Below, piece by piece: positions 21,414 to 30,876 of a DNA stretch of 64,000 nucleotides. Source of the DNA: Thalassobium sp. R2A62 (GTDB lineage Bacteria > Pseudomonadota > Alphaproteobacteria > Rhodobacterales > Rhodobacteraceae). Numbering within the stretch: the first letter of the stretch is position 1; the number at the start of each line of letters is the position of its first letter. The stretch lies in contig NZ_GG697169.2 in NCBI RefSeq assembly GCF_000161835.1, positions 2,172,549-2,236,548 on the forward strand. The letters are read 5' to 3'. Below the pieces are notes generated by a model. The model ran no database searches. It was not told the origin of the DNA and was given only the letters and a program-made list of their open reading frames with translations. Position numbers and translations under genes: made by a program.

Positions 21414-21571
21414 GTGGGTCGGGCTATGTCCGGCAATTGGTCAAAAACGCTTTAGACAGGCGTTTCGGGAACCCAGCCATACTTTTTCCCATGATTTTAC
21501 CGGCCAATCCTCTGCATATTGCGCCTGTTCAAACCAAACGGCCAGCGTGTCGGATCGGGGAAGGGAATACT

Positions 21572-21703
21572 ATGCAAAAGCCTATCGCCGAATTTATCGG
21601 TGCATTCACATTGGTTCTAATCGGTTGCGGCTCTGCCGCTAGCATGAGCCTCAAGCATAAAGAGGGCAAGCTCCTTGGGTCCTATATGGCTGGGGGCTGT
21701 TAG
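21572..21703 (+). pseudogene. Remnant of an aquaporin Z-type gene (5' end only)
   Basis: Only 43 codons remain: ATG 21572 with AAGGGA upstream, then AEFIGAFTLVLIGCGSA, which is the first membrane helix of AqpZ-like water channels (usual length about 230 residues). After GSA the sequence diverges into SMSLKHKEGKLLGSYMAGGC and stops. In the next frame LLALGLL resembles the following aquaporin helix for a few residues, then similarity is lost. No NPA motif is present. This is a decayed fragment; expression of a 43-residue peptide is possible but unlikely to matter. Confidence 0.65.
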
Positions 21704-21851
21704 CGCTCGGCCTCTTAAAAAAAGCGGCAGTATTACTTCTGGATGCTAGGGCATCAATCTTCGCAACGACCCGACTTCTTCACACCCTATGAAGGTCGCA
21801 CGTCGACTTTAAGCGACGCGATATTTCAACATTTATCGCACAGGCTGGGGG

Positions 21852-22073
21852 TTAGGTCCCGTGCGCCATGGCAACCGGCGTGCGGGCCGGAGCCTCGGTC
21901 GAGGCGCCTGCCGTGTTCGAAGAAAGCTCGGCTGTCACGTTCGCAAATGTCCCGTCGATCTCTTCACCAAGGGTGCTGACTGAGCCGTTTGCGACGACGG
22001 CCACAAGGCCGACGAGCAGGCCGTATTCGATGAGGGCCGCGCCACGACGCGTGGAGGTCGAGAAGAGAGGCAT
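21852..22073 (-). CDS. Flp/Fap-type pilin component
   Basis: 73 residues from ATG 22073; no good ribosome site is visible, and an in-frame GTG two codons upstream is an alternative. RRGAALIEYGLLVGLVAVV is the Flp prepilin signature: a short basic leader, Glu at the fifth mature position, Tyr next to it, and one hydrophobic helix. The Ala/Thr-rich tail is typical. Flp pilins are assembled by Tad secretion systems, but no tad, cpa or prepilin peptidase gene is in this window, so this is an orphan copy. It faces the aquaporin remnant. Confidence 0.8.
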   Translation of the reverse strand: MPLFSTSTRRGAALIEYGLLVGLVAVVANGSVSTLGEEIDGTFANVTAELSSNTAGASTEAPARTPVAMAHGT

Positions 22074-22376
22074 GAGCACGATGTTGGTTCTAGGTGTTTT
22101 GTGATCGGACAGGTGACCAAACAAAGATATACCCTGGGTGACGGAAGCAAAAACAGCCTGTCTGCGACGAGATCTCAAGACACAAAACAGGCCCGCCGCG
22201 GGAAGCTTGAACTTTCCGCCAGTTCGCCATTGATGGCGGAGAAATCAGACGAGATTAGGCCGGAAAAACAAAAGCCTGCCGACCTCTCGGTCAGCAGGCA
22301 GGTAGGGTGTGTGTCCTCCGGTGCGGAATGACTCCTGTCACCGGCGGGGCCTATTGGTTGTCTTGGCAACGGATGT
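22074..22376. other. Non-coding stretch upstream of the Flp pilin gene
   Basis: 303 bases without a credible gene. It contains a minus-strand terminator (22264-22299), a dyad TCCGCCA / TGGCGGA (22215-22240, 12-base loop), and a looser pair GCCTGT / ACAGGC (22156-22192). The pilin promoter must lie in its lower-numbered part, but I see no convincing -35/-10 pair. Confidence 0.5.
22264..22299 (-). terminator. Intrinsic terminator, minus strand
   Basis: Read on the minus strand, GCCTGC-TGACC pairs with GGTCG-GCAGGC around a GAGA loop, one mismatch or wobble inside, followed by TTTTGTTTTT. It serves the small membrane-protein gene at 22377-22577. Confidence 0.85.
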
Positions 22377-22577
22377 CTAGTCGAACGAACCACCACCCCA
22401 ACGGCTGCCGCGCTGTTGCTCGACCACATGCTCGGCCAACCGGTCACTGTGAACCTGCCGGCCAACCTGCAGATTCAAATCATGCGCCAACAAAACCCGC
22501 TTGCGCCGTCGCTCCCGGGTAGCCAGCCCCACACCGATGATCAGCAGTGCACATAAAATGATCCAAACAATATCCAT
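22377..22577 (-). CDS. Small single-pass membrane protein, unknown
   Basis: 66 residues. An N-terminal hydrophobic helix (about 3-19) is followed by TRERRRKRVLL, a basic stop-transfer segment placing the tail in the cytoplasm, and a hydrophilic tail ending GSRWGGGSFD. GGGAAGAA precedes the ATG, and a strong terminator follows, so the gene is probably real. I do not recognise the family. Confidence 0.6.
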   Translation of the reverse strand: MDIVWIILCALLIIGVGLATRERRRKRVLLAHDLNLQVGRQVHSDRLAEHVVEQQRGSRWGGGSFD

Positions 22578-22679
22578 GCGGCCATTCTTCCCGATCAGCA
22601 GCCTACCGCCAAATCCACATGAAAAGGCCCGCGCAACATCTCTATTGCCCGGGCCTCAATCACATTCAGAACAGCACCC

Positions 22680-23333
22680 TTACTTGGGCAGCTGTGCCTT
22701 GCGCAGATACGGCAGAACTTTATCAAATGACCCGAAACGCGCAGTTGCGTCTTCGTCCGAAACTGTCGCAGGGATGATTACATCATCGCCAATGTTCCAG
22801 TTCGCTGGCGTGGCGACGCCCTGGCCTGTCGATGTCTGCAACCCGTCTAGGGCACGCAGAACTTCGGCAAAGTTCCGACCGACTGTCATGGGATAGGTCA
22901 TCGACAGTTTCAGCTGATTGTCCGGTCCGATGATGAAAACAGACCGCACCGTGGCACTGTCCGCAGGTGTGCGACCGTCGGGCATGTACGCCTCGGCTGG
23001 CAGCATATCAAACGCCTTGGACACCAACAGATCGCTATCTGCGATAATCGGGAACGTGGCTTCGGTCCCTGCAACGACCTCGATGTCGGCTTTCCATTTC
23101 TCGTGGTCTTCGACCCCATCCACGGACACACCGATCACATTCGTATCGCGCTTGGCCCATTCATCAGCCAACTGTGCAACAGCGCCAAATTCGGTCGTGC
23201 AAACAGGCGTGAAATCCTTGGGGTGAGAAAATAAGATCGTCCATTTGTCATCAACAAAATCATGCAACAAAAAGTCACCCTTGTCCGTTTTGACAGAGAG
23301 ATTGGGAATTTCATCATTAATACGTAGGCTCAT
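22680..23333 (-). CDS. Peroxiredoxin, 1-Cys (Prx6) type
   Basis: 217 residues from ATG 23333 with AGGAG seven bases upstream; the longer frame to 23375 begins with a TTG and lacks support. The peroxidatic cysteine is in HPKDFTPVCTTEFGAVAQ (about residue 46), and the C-terminal domain matches Prx6-type proteins (MTYPMTVGRNFAEVLRALD, TPANWNIGDDVIIP). It reduces hydrogen peroxide and organic hydroperoxides in the cytoplasm. It is divergent from the aldehyde dehydrogenase gene. Confidence 0.95.
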   Translation of the reverse strand: MSLRINDEIPNLSVKTDKGDFLLHDFVDDKWTILFSHPKDFTPVCTTEFGAVAQLADEWAKRDTNVIGVSVDGVEDHEKWKADIEVVAGTEATFPIIADSDLLVSKAFDMLPAEAYMPDGRTPADSATVRSVFIIGPDNQLKLSMTYPMTVGRNFAEVLRALDGLQTSTGQGVATPANWNIGDDVIIPATVSDEDATARFGSFDKVLPYLRKAQLPK

Positions 23334-23482
23334 GTCGGAACTCCTAGGTTGGGGTGTCGCAGCCGTCTGTGACAACTGCCTTGACCGCTATATAAGGTGC
23401 GAGATAACCCAACGCCAACCCCGCTTGCGCACCTGTCTCCAAATCGGCACTGTGCGGCAGAACCCAAACACTCAGGTGCACC

Positions 23483-24913
23483 ATGTCCAACCTCAAGAAT
23501 TTCTACATCAATGGCCAATGGGTCGCCCCAGCGGCTGCCAATAACTATGACGTCATCAACCCATCCGACGAAGAAGTCGCAGCGACAATCTCGCTCGGCG
23601 GTCAGGCAGACACAGACGCGGCTGTTGCGGCTGCACGTGACGCATTCGACAGTTGGTCCCAAACCTCCAAAGAAGAGCGTCTCGCGCTCTTGAACAAATT
23701 GCTCGAGGTTTACAAATCACGCGCCGAGGAAATGGCCCAAGCCATGAGCCTTGAGATGGGCGCACCGATTTCGATGTCCCGCGTGAACCAAACAGGCGCC
23801 GGCAGCTGGCACCTCGAAGGGTTCATCAAAGCGTTCGAAAAGTTTGAATTCGAAAAACCGTACACCGCGACCGAAACAACTCTGCTCGAGCCGATCGGCG
23901 TGTGTGCTTTGATCACTCCTTGGAACTGGCCAATGAACCAGATCGTGCTCAAGGCCGTGCCTGCGATTGCGACAGGCTGTACCGTTGTTCTCAAACCGTC
24001 CGAGATCGCACCCCTGTCCGGCATCCTGTTTGCTGAATTCATGGACGAGGCAGGCTTCCCTGCTGGCGTCTTTAACATGGTCAACGGCGACGGCGTTGGT
24101 GTCGGCAGCCAGCTGTCGGTTCACCCAGAGGTCGACATGGTGTCTTTCACCGGTTCGTCCCGCGCAGGTATCCTGATTTCCAAGGCCGCTGCAGATACGC
24201 TCAAGCGCGTCAGCCTCGAGCTGGGCGGCAAAGGCGCCAACATCCTGTTTGCTGATGCAGGCGAAAAGGCGATGAAATACTCGGCCGACCGCTGCTTCCG
24301 CAACACTGGTCAGTCCTGTAACGCCCCAACCCGCCTCTTGGTGGAACGGTCTGTCTATGACCAAGCCGTCGAAGTCGTCGCACAACAGGCGCGCGACACA
24401 CACGTGGGTCCAGCATCCGACGAAGGCCAGCACATCGGCCCAGTCGTGTCCGAGGCACAGTTCGACAAAATTCAGGGCCTGATCCAAGTCGGCATCGACG
24501 AAGGCGCAAAACTCGTTGCAGGTGGCACAGGTCGCCCTGATGGCTTGAACCGTGGCTACTATGTCAAACCGACCGTCTTTGCGGACGTGAACAACGACAT
24601 GGAAATTGCGCGCACAGAGATCTTTGGCCCTGTCCTCTCGGTCATCCCTTTCGATACCGAAGAAGAAGCAATCGCGATCGCCAACGACACACCCTACGGC
24701 CTGACCAACTACATCCAAACGCCAGACGACGATAAACGCCGCCGCGTTGCGCGCCGTTTGCGTTCGGGCATGGTTGAAACCAACGGCCAAGGCTTTGCAC
24801 AGGGCTCGCCCTTTGGTGGCTACAAACAGTCCGGTAATGGCCGCGAAGGTGGCGTCTACGGTCTCGAGGAATTCCTCGAAGTCAAATCCGTATCCGGCTG
24901 GAACAAAGCCTAA
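23483..24913 (+). CDS. Aldehyde dehydrogenase family protein
   Basis: 476 residues, normal length. NAD(P)-binding TPWNWPMNQIVLKAVPAI, FTGSSRAG, catalytic Glu in LELGGKGANILF and nucleophilic Cys in FRNTGQSCNAPTRLLV are all present, as is the C-terminal FGGYKQSGNGREGG. The substrate aldehyde cannot be read from sequence. A kinase-fold pseudogene begins at the base after its stop, so they were likely cotranscribed. Confidence 0.95.
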   Translation: MSNLKNFYINGQWVAPAAANNYDVINPSDEEVAATISLGGQADTDAAVAAARDAFDSWSQTSKEERLALLNKLLEVYKSRAEEMAQAMSLEMGAPISMSRVNQTGAGSWHLEGFIKAFEKFEFEKPYTATETTLLEPIGVCALITPWNWPMNQIVLKAVPAIATGCTVVLKPSEIAPLSGILFAEFMDEAGFPAGVFNMVNGDGVGVGSQLSVHPEVDMVSFTGSSRAGILISKAAADTLKRVSLELGGKGANILFADAGEKAMKYSADRCFRNTGQSCNAPTRLLVERSVYDQAVEVVAQQARDTHVGPASDEGQHIGPVVSEAQFDKIQGLIQVGIDEGAKLVAGGTGRPDGLNRGYYVKPTVFADVNNDMEIARTEIFGPVLSVIPFDTEEEAIAIANDTPYGLTNYIQTPDDDKRRRVARRLRSGMVETNGQGFAQGSPFGGYKQSGNGREGGVYGLEEFLEVKSVSGWNKA

Positions 24914-25848
24914 GTGTTTTGGTGGCGCAAACGCGCACGACTCTTGCGAAAGGCGGTCCAAGAGACCGGCTTTCTCTTTCAAAACCCTCCACATTTCACG
25001 GGTCTGGAACGCGCTCGCGCCGATGCAGCTGCACGCCTCGCAGGTCGCCCGTTGATCCAGTTTCCGCCGGATCTCTCAGAGCAGGCAAAGGCAGCCAAGC
25101 CATCCATCTATGGCGCGCTGGCCCCGATGGCCCGCTGTTTCTAGAAAAGATTACCGCCACCCAGAGCGAATTTGCCGCCTTTCGGCATCTCATCGGCCGC
25201 GACGTCGATCACCTGCTAGCGGTCTTGGGCGCCCTTTCCTATCGGTTCAACTACCACCTGTTCATGACAGTCGCAGCCGGCACCCCTCTCGACATCAAGG
25301 CTCCCGACTTTTCGACCGCTCCCTTGGTCGAGGCATCCTTCGGGTTCAGCCGTTCATTGGGCTCGGCCACTCAGTCGCTAGCGGGGATCGAAACCCAAAG
25401 CTATGCGCTGATCCAGACCCCTTGGGTTCGCAAACTGCTGACTGAAAATGATGTGCCCCTCGCCACCCTTGACGGCGCATTGGCGACCACACGCACAGTT
25501 CCCCAGCACCTCATCCACAACGACCTACACTTCAATAACGTCCTTCACGATGCTGAGACGGGTGAAAACTGGCTGATTGATCTGGGGATGTTGATGGTCT
25601 CGAACATCGGCGCCGAAGTGCACCCTTTTGCGCTGATCGCAGCAAACCACCCCGACAACAGCCGCCATTTTGAAGAGGCCGTTGTTCATCTGGCACATCC
25701 TGCTGATCTCGCGCCTCAGACGGTGCGTCAATCCTGTTTGACCCATTGTATCGAGGTCAACATGCGCCGTGCGATCAACCATAAATCCGCTAACCGCTTT
25801 GCCAGCGTGGTCAAACTGTGCGGCATGCTGACCCCTCCCGATCGCTAA
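24914..25848 (+). pseudogene. APH-fold phosphotransferase gene with a frameshift
   Basis: The 5' part reads from GTG 24914 (FWWRKRARLLRK ... ERARADAAARLAG) but meets a stop at 25142. The rest is intact one frame over: AIHLWRAGPDGPLFLEK, then the kinase loop HNDLHFNNVL and the metal site IDLG, to the stop at 25848. Alignment with the intact paralogue at 25920 gives 71 bases where 72 are expected between the shared LAG/LGG and LW motifs, so one base is missing between 25046 and 25110. Recent inactivation or a sequencing error are both possible. Fold as in aminoglycoside and choline kinases; substrate unknown. Confidence 0.75.
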
Positions 25849-25919
25849 TCTTCCCATCAGCTATCCGATCGAATACAGTCTGAAAAATTGACCAATCCTA
25901 TATTTCCTGAATTCGAAAA

Positions 25920-26900
25920 TTGATGACCGCTTCTTATTCACTGCCCGCCCAGTGCATGCTTCACCTCAGCAAACAAGGCTGGAAACTCAGCCGTCTAACC
26001 AACCGGCTCAGGCTGTTGGCCAAACAAAGGCTGAACGCGCCAGAGCCGCTGGATCATGTCCGTGCAAAAATTGCCCAAAAACTTGGCGGTGTGAACGCCA
26101 CCCCCGTCCCAGTTGGGTCAATTCCCGCTGGGACCAATAGTCGCGAAATACGTCTATGGCAGGCGGGCAAAAACGGCCCCAAATTCCTCGAAAAAGCCAC
26201 CGACAATCCGCATGAATTTGACGCAAGCCGTTATCTTGTCGGCGCTGACCTACGCCATACACCCCAGATTTTAGGGGTCAGTACCCGCGCATTGTCGTTC
26301 CACATTTTTATTGCATGGGCCGAAGGCAAGCGGATCGATCAGTTTTCCGATACCCAAATCAATGCGATTCAACCCTCCGCACACGAACTGGGCAGTGACG
26401 CCATGGCTGCGTTGGCGGGTAAGTCCACACTCCCTCATACGCGGAGCGGATTGCTCGAGCGCAGTTGGGTCCGCAAACATCTCGCTTTATCCGGCATTGA
26501 TCTCGACACCCTTGATGCTGATATCGCGCAGATTGCAACGCTGCCCCATTCTGCCAACCACAATGACCTAAGCAGCTCTAACGTCCTGTTTAACGGTAGC
26601 GACTTTTCAATCATTGATCTGGGCAATATGAAACGCACCCCGCTGGGTGGCAACCTGTGCACTTCACTGGTCAATGCGGTGCGCTCGCCTTCGACACGGC
26701 AAATCTATACACTTGCTTTTAAGGACCTTGTGAATTGGACGGGCATTGATCCACAGGCCTTGCATCTCTCGGCGCATATCCAAGCGTCAGGCTTCCGCAT
26801 CCGCAGTGCCATCGTTCAACGCAACCCTCGTCATTTTGCCCATGCCATCGACCTGCTGCACGCGCGCCATGACTCGCCTAAAACGGTGCCTTTGCCGTGA
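25920..26900 (+). CDS. APH-fold phosphotransferase-like protein, paralogue of the preceding gene
   Basis: 326 residues. Shared blocks with the broken upstream copy include IRLWQAGKNGPKFLEKA, ERSWVRKHL and the catalytic loop HNDLSSSNVLFNG with the metal-binding IIDLGNM. This resembles bacterial APH/LPS-kinase type phosphotransferases. The catalytic Asp and Asn of the loop and the later Asp are kept, so activity is possible. I do not recognise the substrate. Two ATG codons (25923 could also serve). The 3' end overlaps the convergent RluA-type gene by 23 bases. Confidence 0.7.
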   Translation: MMTASYSLPAQCMLHLSKQGWKLSRLTNRLRLLAKQRLNAPEPLDHVRAKIAQKLGGVNATPVPVGSIPAGTNSREIRLWQAGKNGPKFLEKATDNPHEFDASRYLVGADLRHTPQILGVSTRALSFHIFIAWAEGKRIDQFSDTQINAIQPSAHELGSDAMAALAGKSTLPHTRSGLLERSWVRKHLALSGIDLDTLDADIAQIATLPHSANHNDLSSSNVLFNGSDFSIIDLGNMKRTPLGGNLCTSLVNAVRSPSTRQIYTLAFKDLVNWTGIDPQALHLSAHIQASGFRIRSAIVQRNPRHFAHAIDLLHARHDSPKTVPLP

Positions 26901-27525
26901 TCCGCATCCCCTGACCTCCGTCAGGATGCCGGAATTGCAATGTCTCTGAATGTAGCATCATGCGCGGGTGGTCCAGCGCCGCACCCGTCGCATAAAACGG
27001 ATCACCCAAAATCGGATGCCCCAGATGCAGCATATGCAGCCGCAACTGATGCGACCGTCCCGTTTTGGGCATCAATCGCACCCGCGTCTCGGCACCGTCG
27101 CCGCGCACAACACGCCAATCTGTCTGCGCCGCGCGCCCTGTCTCGGCACAAATCTTTTGCCGCGGCCGGTTTTCCCAATCAACAATGATCGGCTGGTCAA
27201 CTGTTCCCTCTTTAGGTTGCAGATCGCCCCAGACCCGCGCAACATAGGTCTTTTTCGTGTGACGTTTTTCGAACTGTAATCCCAGATGCCGCTGTGCATG
27301 TCGCGTCGCAGCAAAGATCATCACACCGCTCGTGTCGCGGTCCAACCGGTGCACCAACAATGCCGTAGGAAACGCGGCCTGCAACCGCGTCAGCAAACAG
27401 TCAGCCAGATGCTCGCCCTTGCCCGGAACGGACAACAGGCCCTCAGGCTTATCAACCAGAATGACTTCGTGATCTTCGTGCAGAATGACCAACGGGTCGT
27501 GGGGCGGATTGTAATCGCTACTCAT
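26878..27525 (-). CDS. RluA-family pseudouridine synthase
   Basis: 215 residues, a short RluA/RluC-type enzyme without an S4 domain. The catalytic aspartate is in VHRLDRDTSGVMIFA; VDKPEGLLSVPGKG and GRSHQLRLHMLHLGHPILGD are conserved. It modifies rRNA or tRNA uridines; the precise site is not evident, though the small size suits RluA itself. It is the last gene of the minus-strand methyl-transfer operon, 24 bases after the SARDH-like gene. Confidence 0.92.
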   Translation of the reverse strand: MSSDYNPPHDPLVILHEDHEVILVDKPEGLLSVPGKGEHLADCLLTRLQAAFPTALLVHRLDRDTSGVMIFAATRHAQRHLGLQFEKRHTKKTYVARVWGDLQPKEGTVDQPIIVDWENRPRQKICAETGRAAQTDWRVVRGDGAETRVRLMPKTGRSHQLRLHMLHLGHPILGDPFYATGAALDHPRMMLHSETLQFRHPDGGQGMRITAKAPF

Positions 27526-27549
27526 CCGCCCCCACTAGCACAGGTTAAA

Positions 27550-29997
27550 TCAGACCTTAACCCGCTCTGATTTAGGATCGTAAAATGGTTTGGACGACAC
27601 TTCGGCTTTGACCCGTGTGCCTGCCACATCGATCTCGTAGTCCGACGCCAGAACATCGGCCAGCTTTTCACCTGAACACTGAACATATCCCATGCCCATC
27701 GCGGCGCCTAAATGGTGGCCGTAGTTGCCCGAAGTTAGATACCCCGCCAGTTCGCCATCACGCAACACAGGCTCGGCATGATACAAGAGCGGTTCACTGT
27801 CCTTCAGCTTGAACTGCAGCAGCCGCATATCAAGACCCTTTTCAGCCTTGTCCAGCACCGCCTCGCGGCCGATGAAATTCGGCTTGTCCTTTTTGACGGC
27901 AAAGCCCAGCCCCGCCTCCATCACATGATCCTCTGACGTGATGTCGTGACCAAAGTGGCGGAAACCTTTTTCCAAACGGCAGCTGTCCATCATATGCATG
28001 CCGCACAGCTTGAGCCCCATGTCCTGACCTGCTTCATGCAAGGTCTCAAACACATGGCCCGCCATATCGGACGACATGTAGATTTCCCAACCCAGCTCGC
28101 CGACATAGGTCACGCGGTGCACACGGGCCAGACCCATCCCCAGCTCGATCTCTTGCGCCGTGCCAAACGGGTTCGCATCATTGCTAAAATCTGCTGGTGA
28201 CACTTTCTCGAGTAGCGTACGCGCATTCGGCCCCATCACGGCCAGCACACCTTCGCCCGCTGTGACATCCGTGATGACCACATTGAAATCACCCTGATTG
28301 CGCCGCAGCCATGTCTCGTCAGCCAGTCGCGTCGCAGCCGGCGTCACCACCAAATACGCCGTCTCGGACATTCGCGTGACAGTGACGTCTGCCTCGATAC
28401 CTGCGCAGTCATTTAGAAATTGCGTATAGACGATCTTGCCCACAGGCACCGAATAATCGCCACCACCGACATAGTTCATAAACGCCTCGGCATCGCGCCC
28501 TTCGACACGGATTTTGCCAAAGCTGGTCATGTCATACATGCCAACATTTGTACGCACCGCGTTATGCTCAGTCGCGACATTGTCGAAAAAGTTCTGACGC
28601 TTCCACGAATATTCGTACTCGGGCTTCTGTCCTTCGTTCGCAAACCAGTTGGCCCGCTCCCATCCGGCAATCTCGCCCATCACAGCGCCATTGTTCAGCA
28701 GATGCTGATGGAACGGCGTCCGGCGCACACCGCGCGCGGTCGCCTTTTGACGGTAGGGATAGTGGTCCGCATATAGCAGCCCCAAGGTCTCTTTCGAGCG
28801 CTCGAACAAATACGTCTTATTGCCTTGGAACGGCTGCATCCGGCTGATGTCGACGTCGCCCAGGTCAAAGGGTTTTGCGCCCTCATCCATCCATTGCGCC
28901 AATGCAGACCCTGCACCACCTGCCGATTGAATCCCGATCGAGTTAAAGCCCGCCGCGACCCAAAAGTTATCCATCTCGGGCGCCAGCCCCAGATGATAGG
29001 CATCATCAGGCGTAAAGGATTCAGGTCCGTTAAAGAACGTGTGGATCCCCGCTTCGGCCAGCATCGGCATCCGCTCGACCGCGGCCTCTAGGATCGGCTC
29101 AAAGTGATCAAAATCTTCTGGCAGCTGATCAAACTCGAAATCCGCTGGGATGCCATCCATCGCCCAAGGTTTCGCATTAGGCTCGAACGCCCCTAGCAAA
29201 ATCTTGCCCGCGTCTTCCTTGTAATATGCGCATTCGTCCGGCACCCGCAGCACAGGCATCTGGGTCAGGTTCGGAATGCTCTCGGTCACAATGTAGAAGT
29301 GCTCGCAAGCATGCAGCGGCACGTTCACGTTGACCATTCGGCCAACCTCGTGCGCCCACATGCCACCACAGTTCACAACATGCTCGGCCTCGATCCTGCC
29401 GGTCTCGCCGTTCTCACCTTCCCATGCAACGCCAGTGGCCCGACGCCCCTCACGGTGAATGGCAGTCACGCGTGTGCGTTCTTTGACGACCGCGCCGTTC
29501 ATCCGTCCGCCCTTGGCCAGTGCCAGCGCGATATTCGCCGGATCACCCTGACCGTCGAGCGGCAGATAAACGCCCCCCGTCACACCGTCGATGTTCAGAT
29601 GCTCATAGCGCTTCTTGACCTCTTCTGGCGAAATCGGTTCGGCCTCAACGCCGAACGATCGCGCCATCGCAGCCTGACGGTTGATCTCTTCGAGACGCTC
29701 ATCGGTCAATGCAACAGTGATCGACCCACACCTCTTGAACCCAGTGGAGACACCTGTCTCGGCCTCAAGATCGCCGTACAGCTCTTGAGAATACTTGGCC
29801 AACTTGGTCATGTTCTTGGTCGCGCGCAGCTGCGCAATCAGACCCGCCGCATGCCATGTTGTACCACTGGTCAGCTGTTTGCGTTCCAATAAAACGACCT
29901 CCTTCCAGCCCAGTTTGGCGAGGTGGTACGCCACCGAACACCCCACAACACCACCACCGACAATAACCACACGTGCTTTGTTTGGAAGATCAGCCAT
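27550..29997 (-). CDS. FAD-dependent demethylating dehydrogenase, sarcosine dehydrogenase-like
   Basis: 815 residues from ATG 29997 (AAGGA eight bases upstream; a GTG one codon earlier is weaker). The N-terminal DAO domain has the FAD site VVIVGGGVVGCSVAYHLAKLG and LTSGTTWHAAGL, in which His49 matches the residue carrying covalent FAD in mitochondrial DMGDH and SARDH; the LTSGTTWH form is closer to SARDH. The C-terminal half (about 430-815) is a GcvT-like tetrahydrofolate-binding aminomethyl domain that captures the formaldehyde carbon. Likely step: sarcosine or a related N-methyl amine to the demethylated product. Confidence 0.85.
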   Translation of the reverse strand: MADLPNKARVVIVGGGVVGCSVAYHLAKLGWKEVVLLERKQLTSGTTWHAAGLIAQLRATKNMTKLAKYSQELYGDLEAETGVSTGFKRCGSITVALTDERLEEINRQAAMARSFGVEAEPISPEEVKKRYEHLNIDGVTGGVYLPLDGQGDPANIALALAKGGRMNGAVVKERTRVTAIHREGRRATGVAWEGENGETGRIEAEHVVNCGGMWAHEVGRMVNVNVPLHACEHFYIVTESIPNLTQMPVLRVPDECAYYKEDAGKILLGAFEPNAKPWAMDGIPADFEFDQLPEDFDHFEPILEAAVERMPMLAEAGIHTFFNGPESFTPDDAYHLGLAPEMDNFWVAAGFNSIGIQSAGGAGSALAQWMDEGAKPFDLGDVDISRMQPFQGNKTYLFERSKETLGLLYADHYPYRQKATARGVRRTPFHQHLLNNGAVMGEIAGWERANWFANEGQKPEYEYSWKRQNFFDNVATEHNAVRTNVGMYDMTSFGKIRVEGRDAEAFMNYVGGGDYSVPVGKIVYTQFLNDCAGIEADVTVTRMSETAYLVVTPAATRLADETWLRRNQGDFNVVITDVTAGEGVLAVMGPNARTLLEKVSPADFSNDANPFGTAQEIELGMGLARVHRVTYVGELGWEIYMSSDMAGHVFETLHEAGQDMGLKLCGMHMMDSCRLEKGFRHFGHDITSEDHVMEAGLGFAVKKDKPNFIGREAVLDKAEKGLDMRLLQFKLKDSEPLLYHAEPVLRDGELAGYLTSGNYGHHLGAAMGMGYVQCSGEKLADVLASDYEIDVAGTRVKAEVSSKPFYDPKSERVKV

Positions 29998-30009
29998 CAC
30001 ATTCGTCCT

Positions 30010-30876
30010 TTATGAAAATCGGCGGGACATCTCGGCAATATGTGCCGGTCCCACTTCACAACATCCACCGATCAGGGTGGCCCCCGCATCGACCCATCCT
30101 TGGGCAAAATCAGCATATTGATTGGGGCCCAGATCGGTTCGCGCCTTGAGCACGTCCACCGTCGACCCGATGTGATCAAAACTGTCCGAGATGCCCGTGA
30201 ATCCATTGGCATAGGCGCCTACTGGCACGCCCTGCCCCGCGATCAACGGGATCGCCTGAGACACCGCCTCAGGCAGGGAACAGTTGATAAACAGCGCCGC
30301 AGGCTTGTACTCGGCCAACAGCGTCAACACATCGACCACAGGCTCGCCTGATCGCAACCGCGTGCCGTTATTGTCATCGACAGAGACCGCCACCCAAACG
30401 GGTTTGTCCGTCACCGCACAGCCCATCAAACCACCGCGCGCTTGGTCCACGCTACTCATGGTTTCAAGCACATGAACATCGACAAACTTTGCGTGCGCCT
30501 GCGCGAGATCGGCATAGACCTCGGCCGCACGCTCAGCGGGGGGCGCTTTGTCCGGCTGATAGGAAAATCCGATCGGCCCCAATGACCCTGCAACCATGCC
30601 CGATCCATGCGCATCCCGCGCCTCGACCGCCATGCGGCAGGCAAGATCGGAAAGCCGATGCAAATGATCGCCCAAACCCTCTTTTTCCAACCGGTCCGGT
30701 AACACCGAATAGGTATTCGTCGTGGCCACCTGCGCGCCCGCTGCGAAATACTCGTCATGCACCTCGCGCACCAATTCCGGCTGGTCCAGCAACGCCTGCA
30801 CAGACCACAGACCCGTGGCCTTGCCTGCGCGCGCGATCAGCTCTTGGCCCATACCGCCATCTAGCAGAGTAATCAT
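30010..30876 (-). CDS. Homocysteine S-methyltransferase family protein
   Basis: 288 residues, TIM-barrel, about the size of single-domain methyltransferases such as MmuM. The N-terminal LLDGGMGQELI and the zinc ligands in FINCS and GGCCEVGPAHI are all present. The family moves a methyl group from betaine, S-methylmethionine or a similar donor to homocysteine, giving methionine. Lying between two betaine-pathway flavoenzymes, betaine is the most likely donor, but the sequence does not prove it. ATG 30876 overlaps the upstream stop (ATGA). Confidence 0.88.
   Translation of the reverse strand: MITLLDGGMGQELIARAGKATGLWSVQALLDQPELVREVHDEYFAAGAQVATTNTYSVLPDRLEKEGLGDHLHRLSDLACRMAVEARDAHGSGMVAGSLGPIGFSYQPDKAPPAERAAEVYADLAQAHAKFVDVHVLETMSSVDQARGGLMGCAVTDKPVWVAVSVDDNNGTRLRSGEPVVDVLTLLAEYKPAALFINCSLPEAVSQAIPLIAGQGVPVGAYANGFTGISDSFDHIGSTVDVLKARTDLGPNQYADFAQGWVDAGATLIGGCCEVGPAHIAEMSRRFS

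Noticed and set aside
23717..24994. 425-codon open frame antisense to the aldehyde dehydrogenase
   Set aside because: Shadow of a long GC-rich gene with all catalytic residues present on the plus strand.
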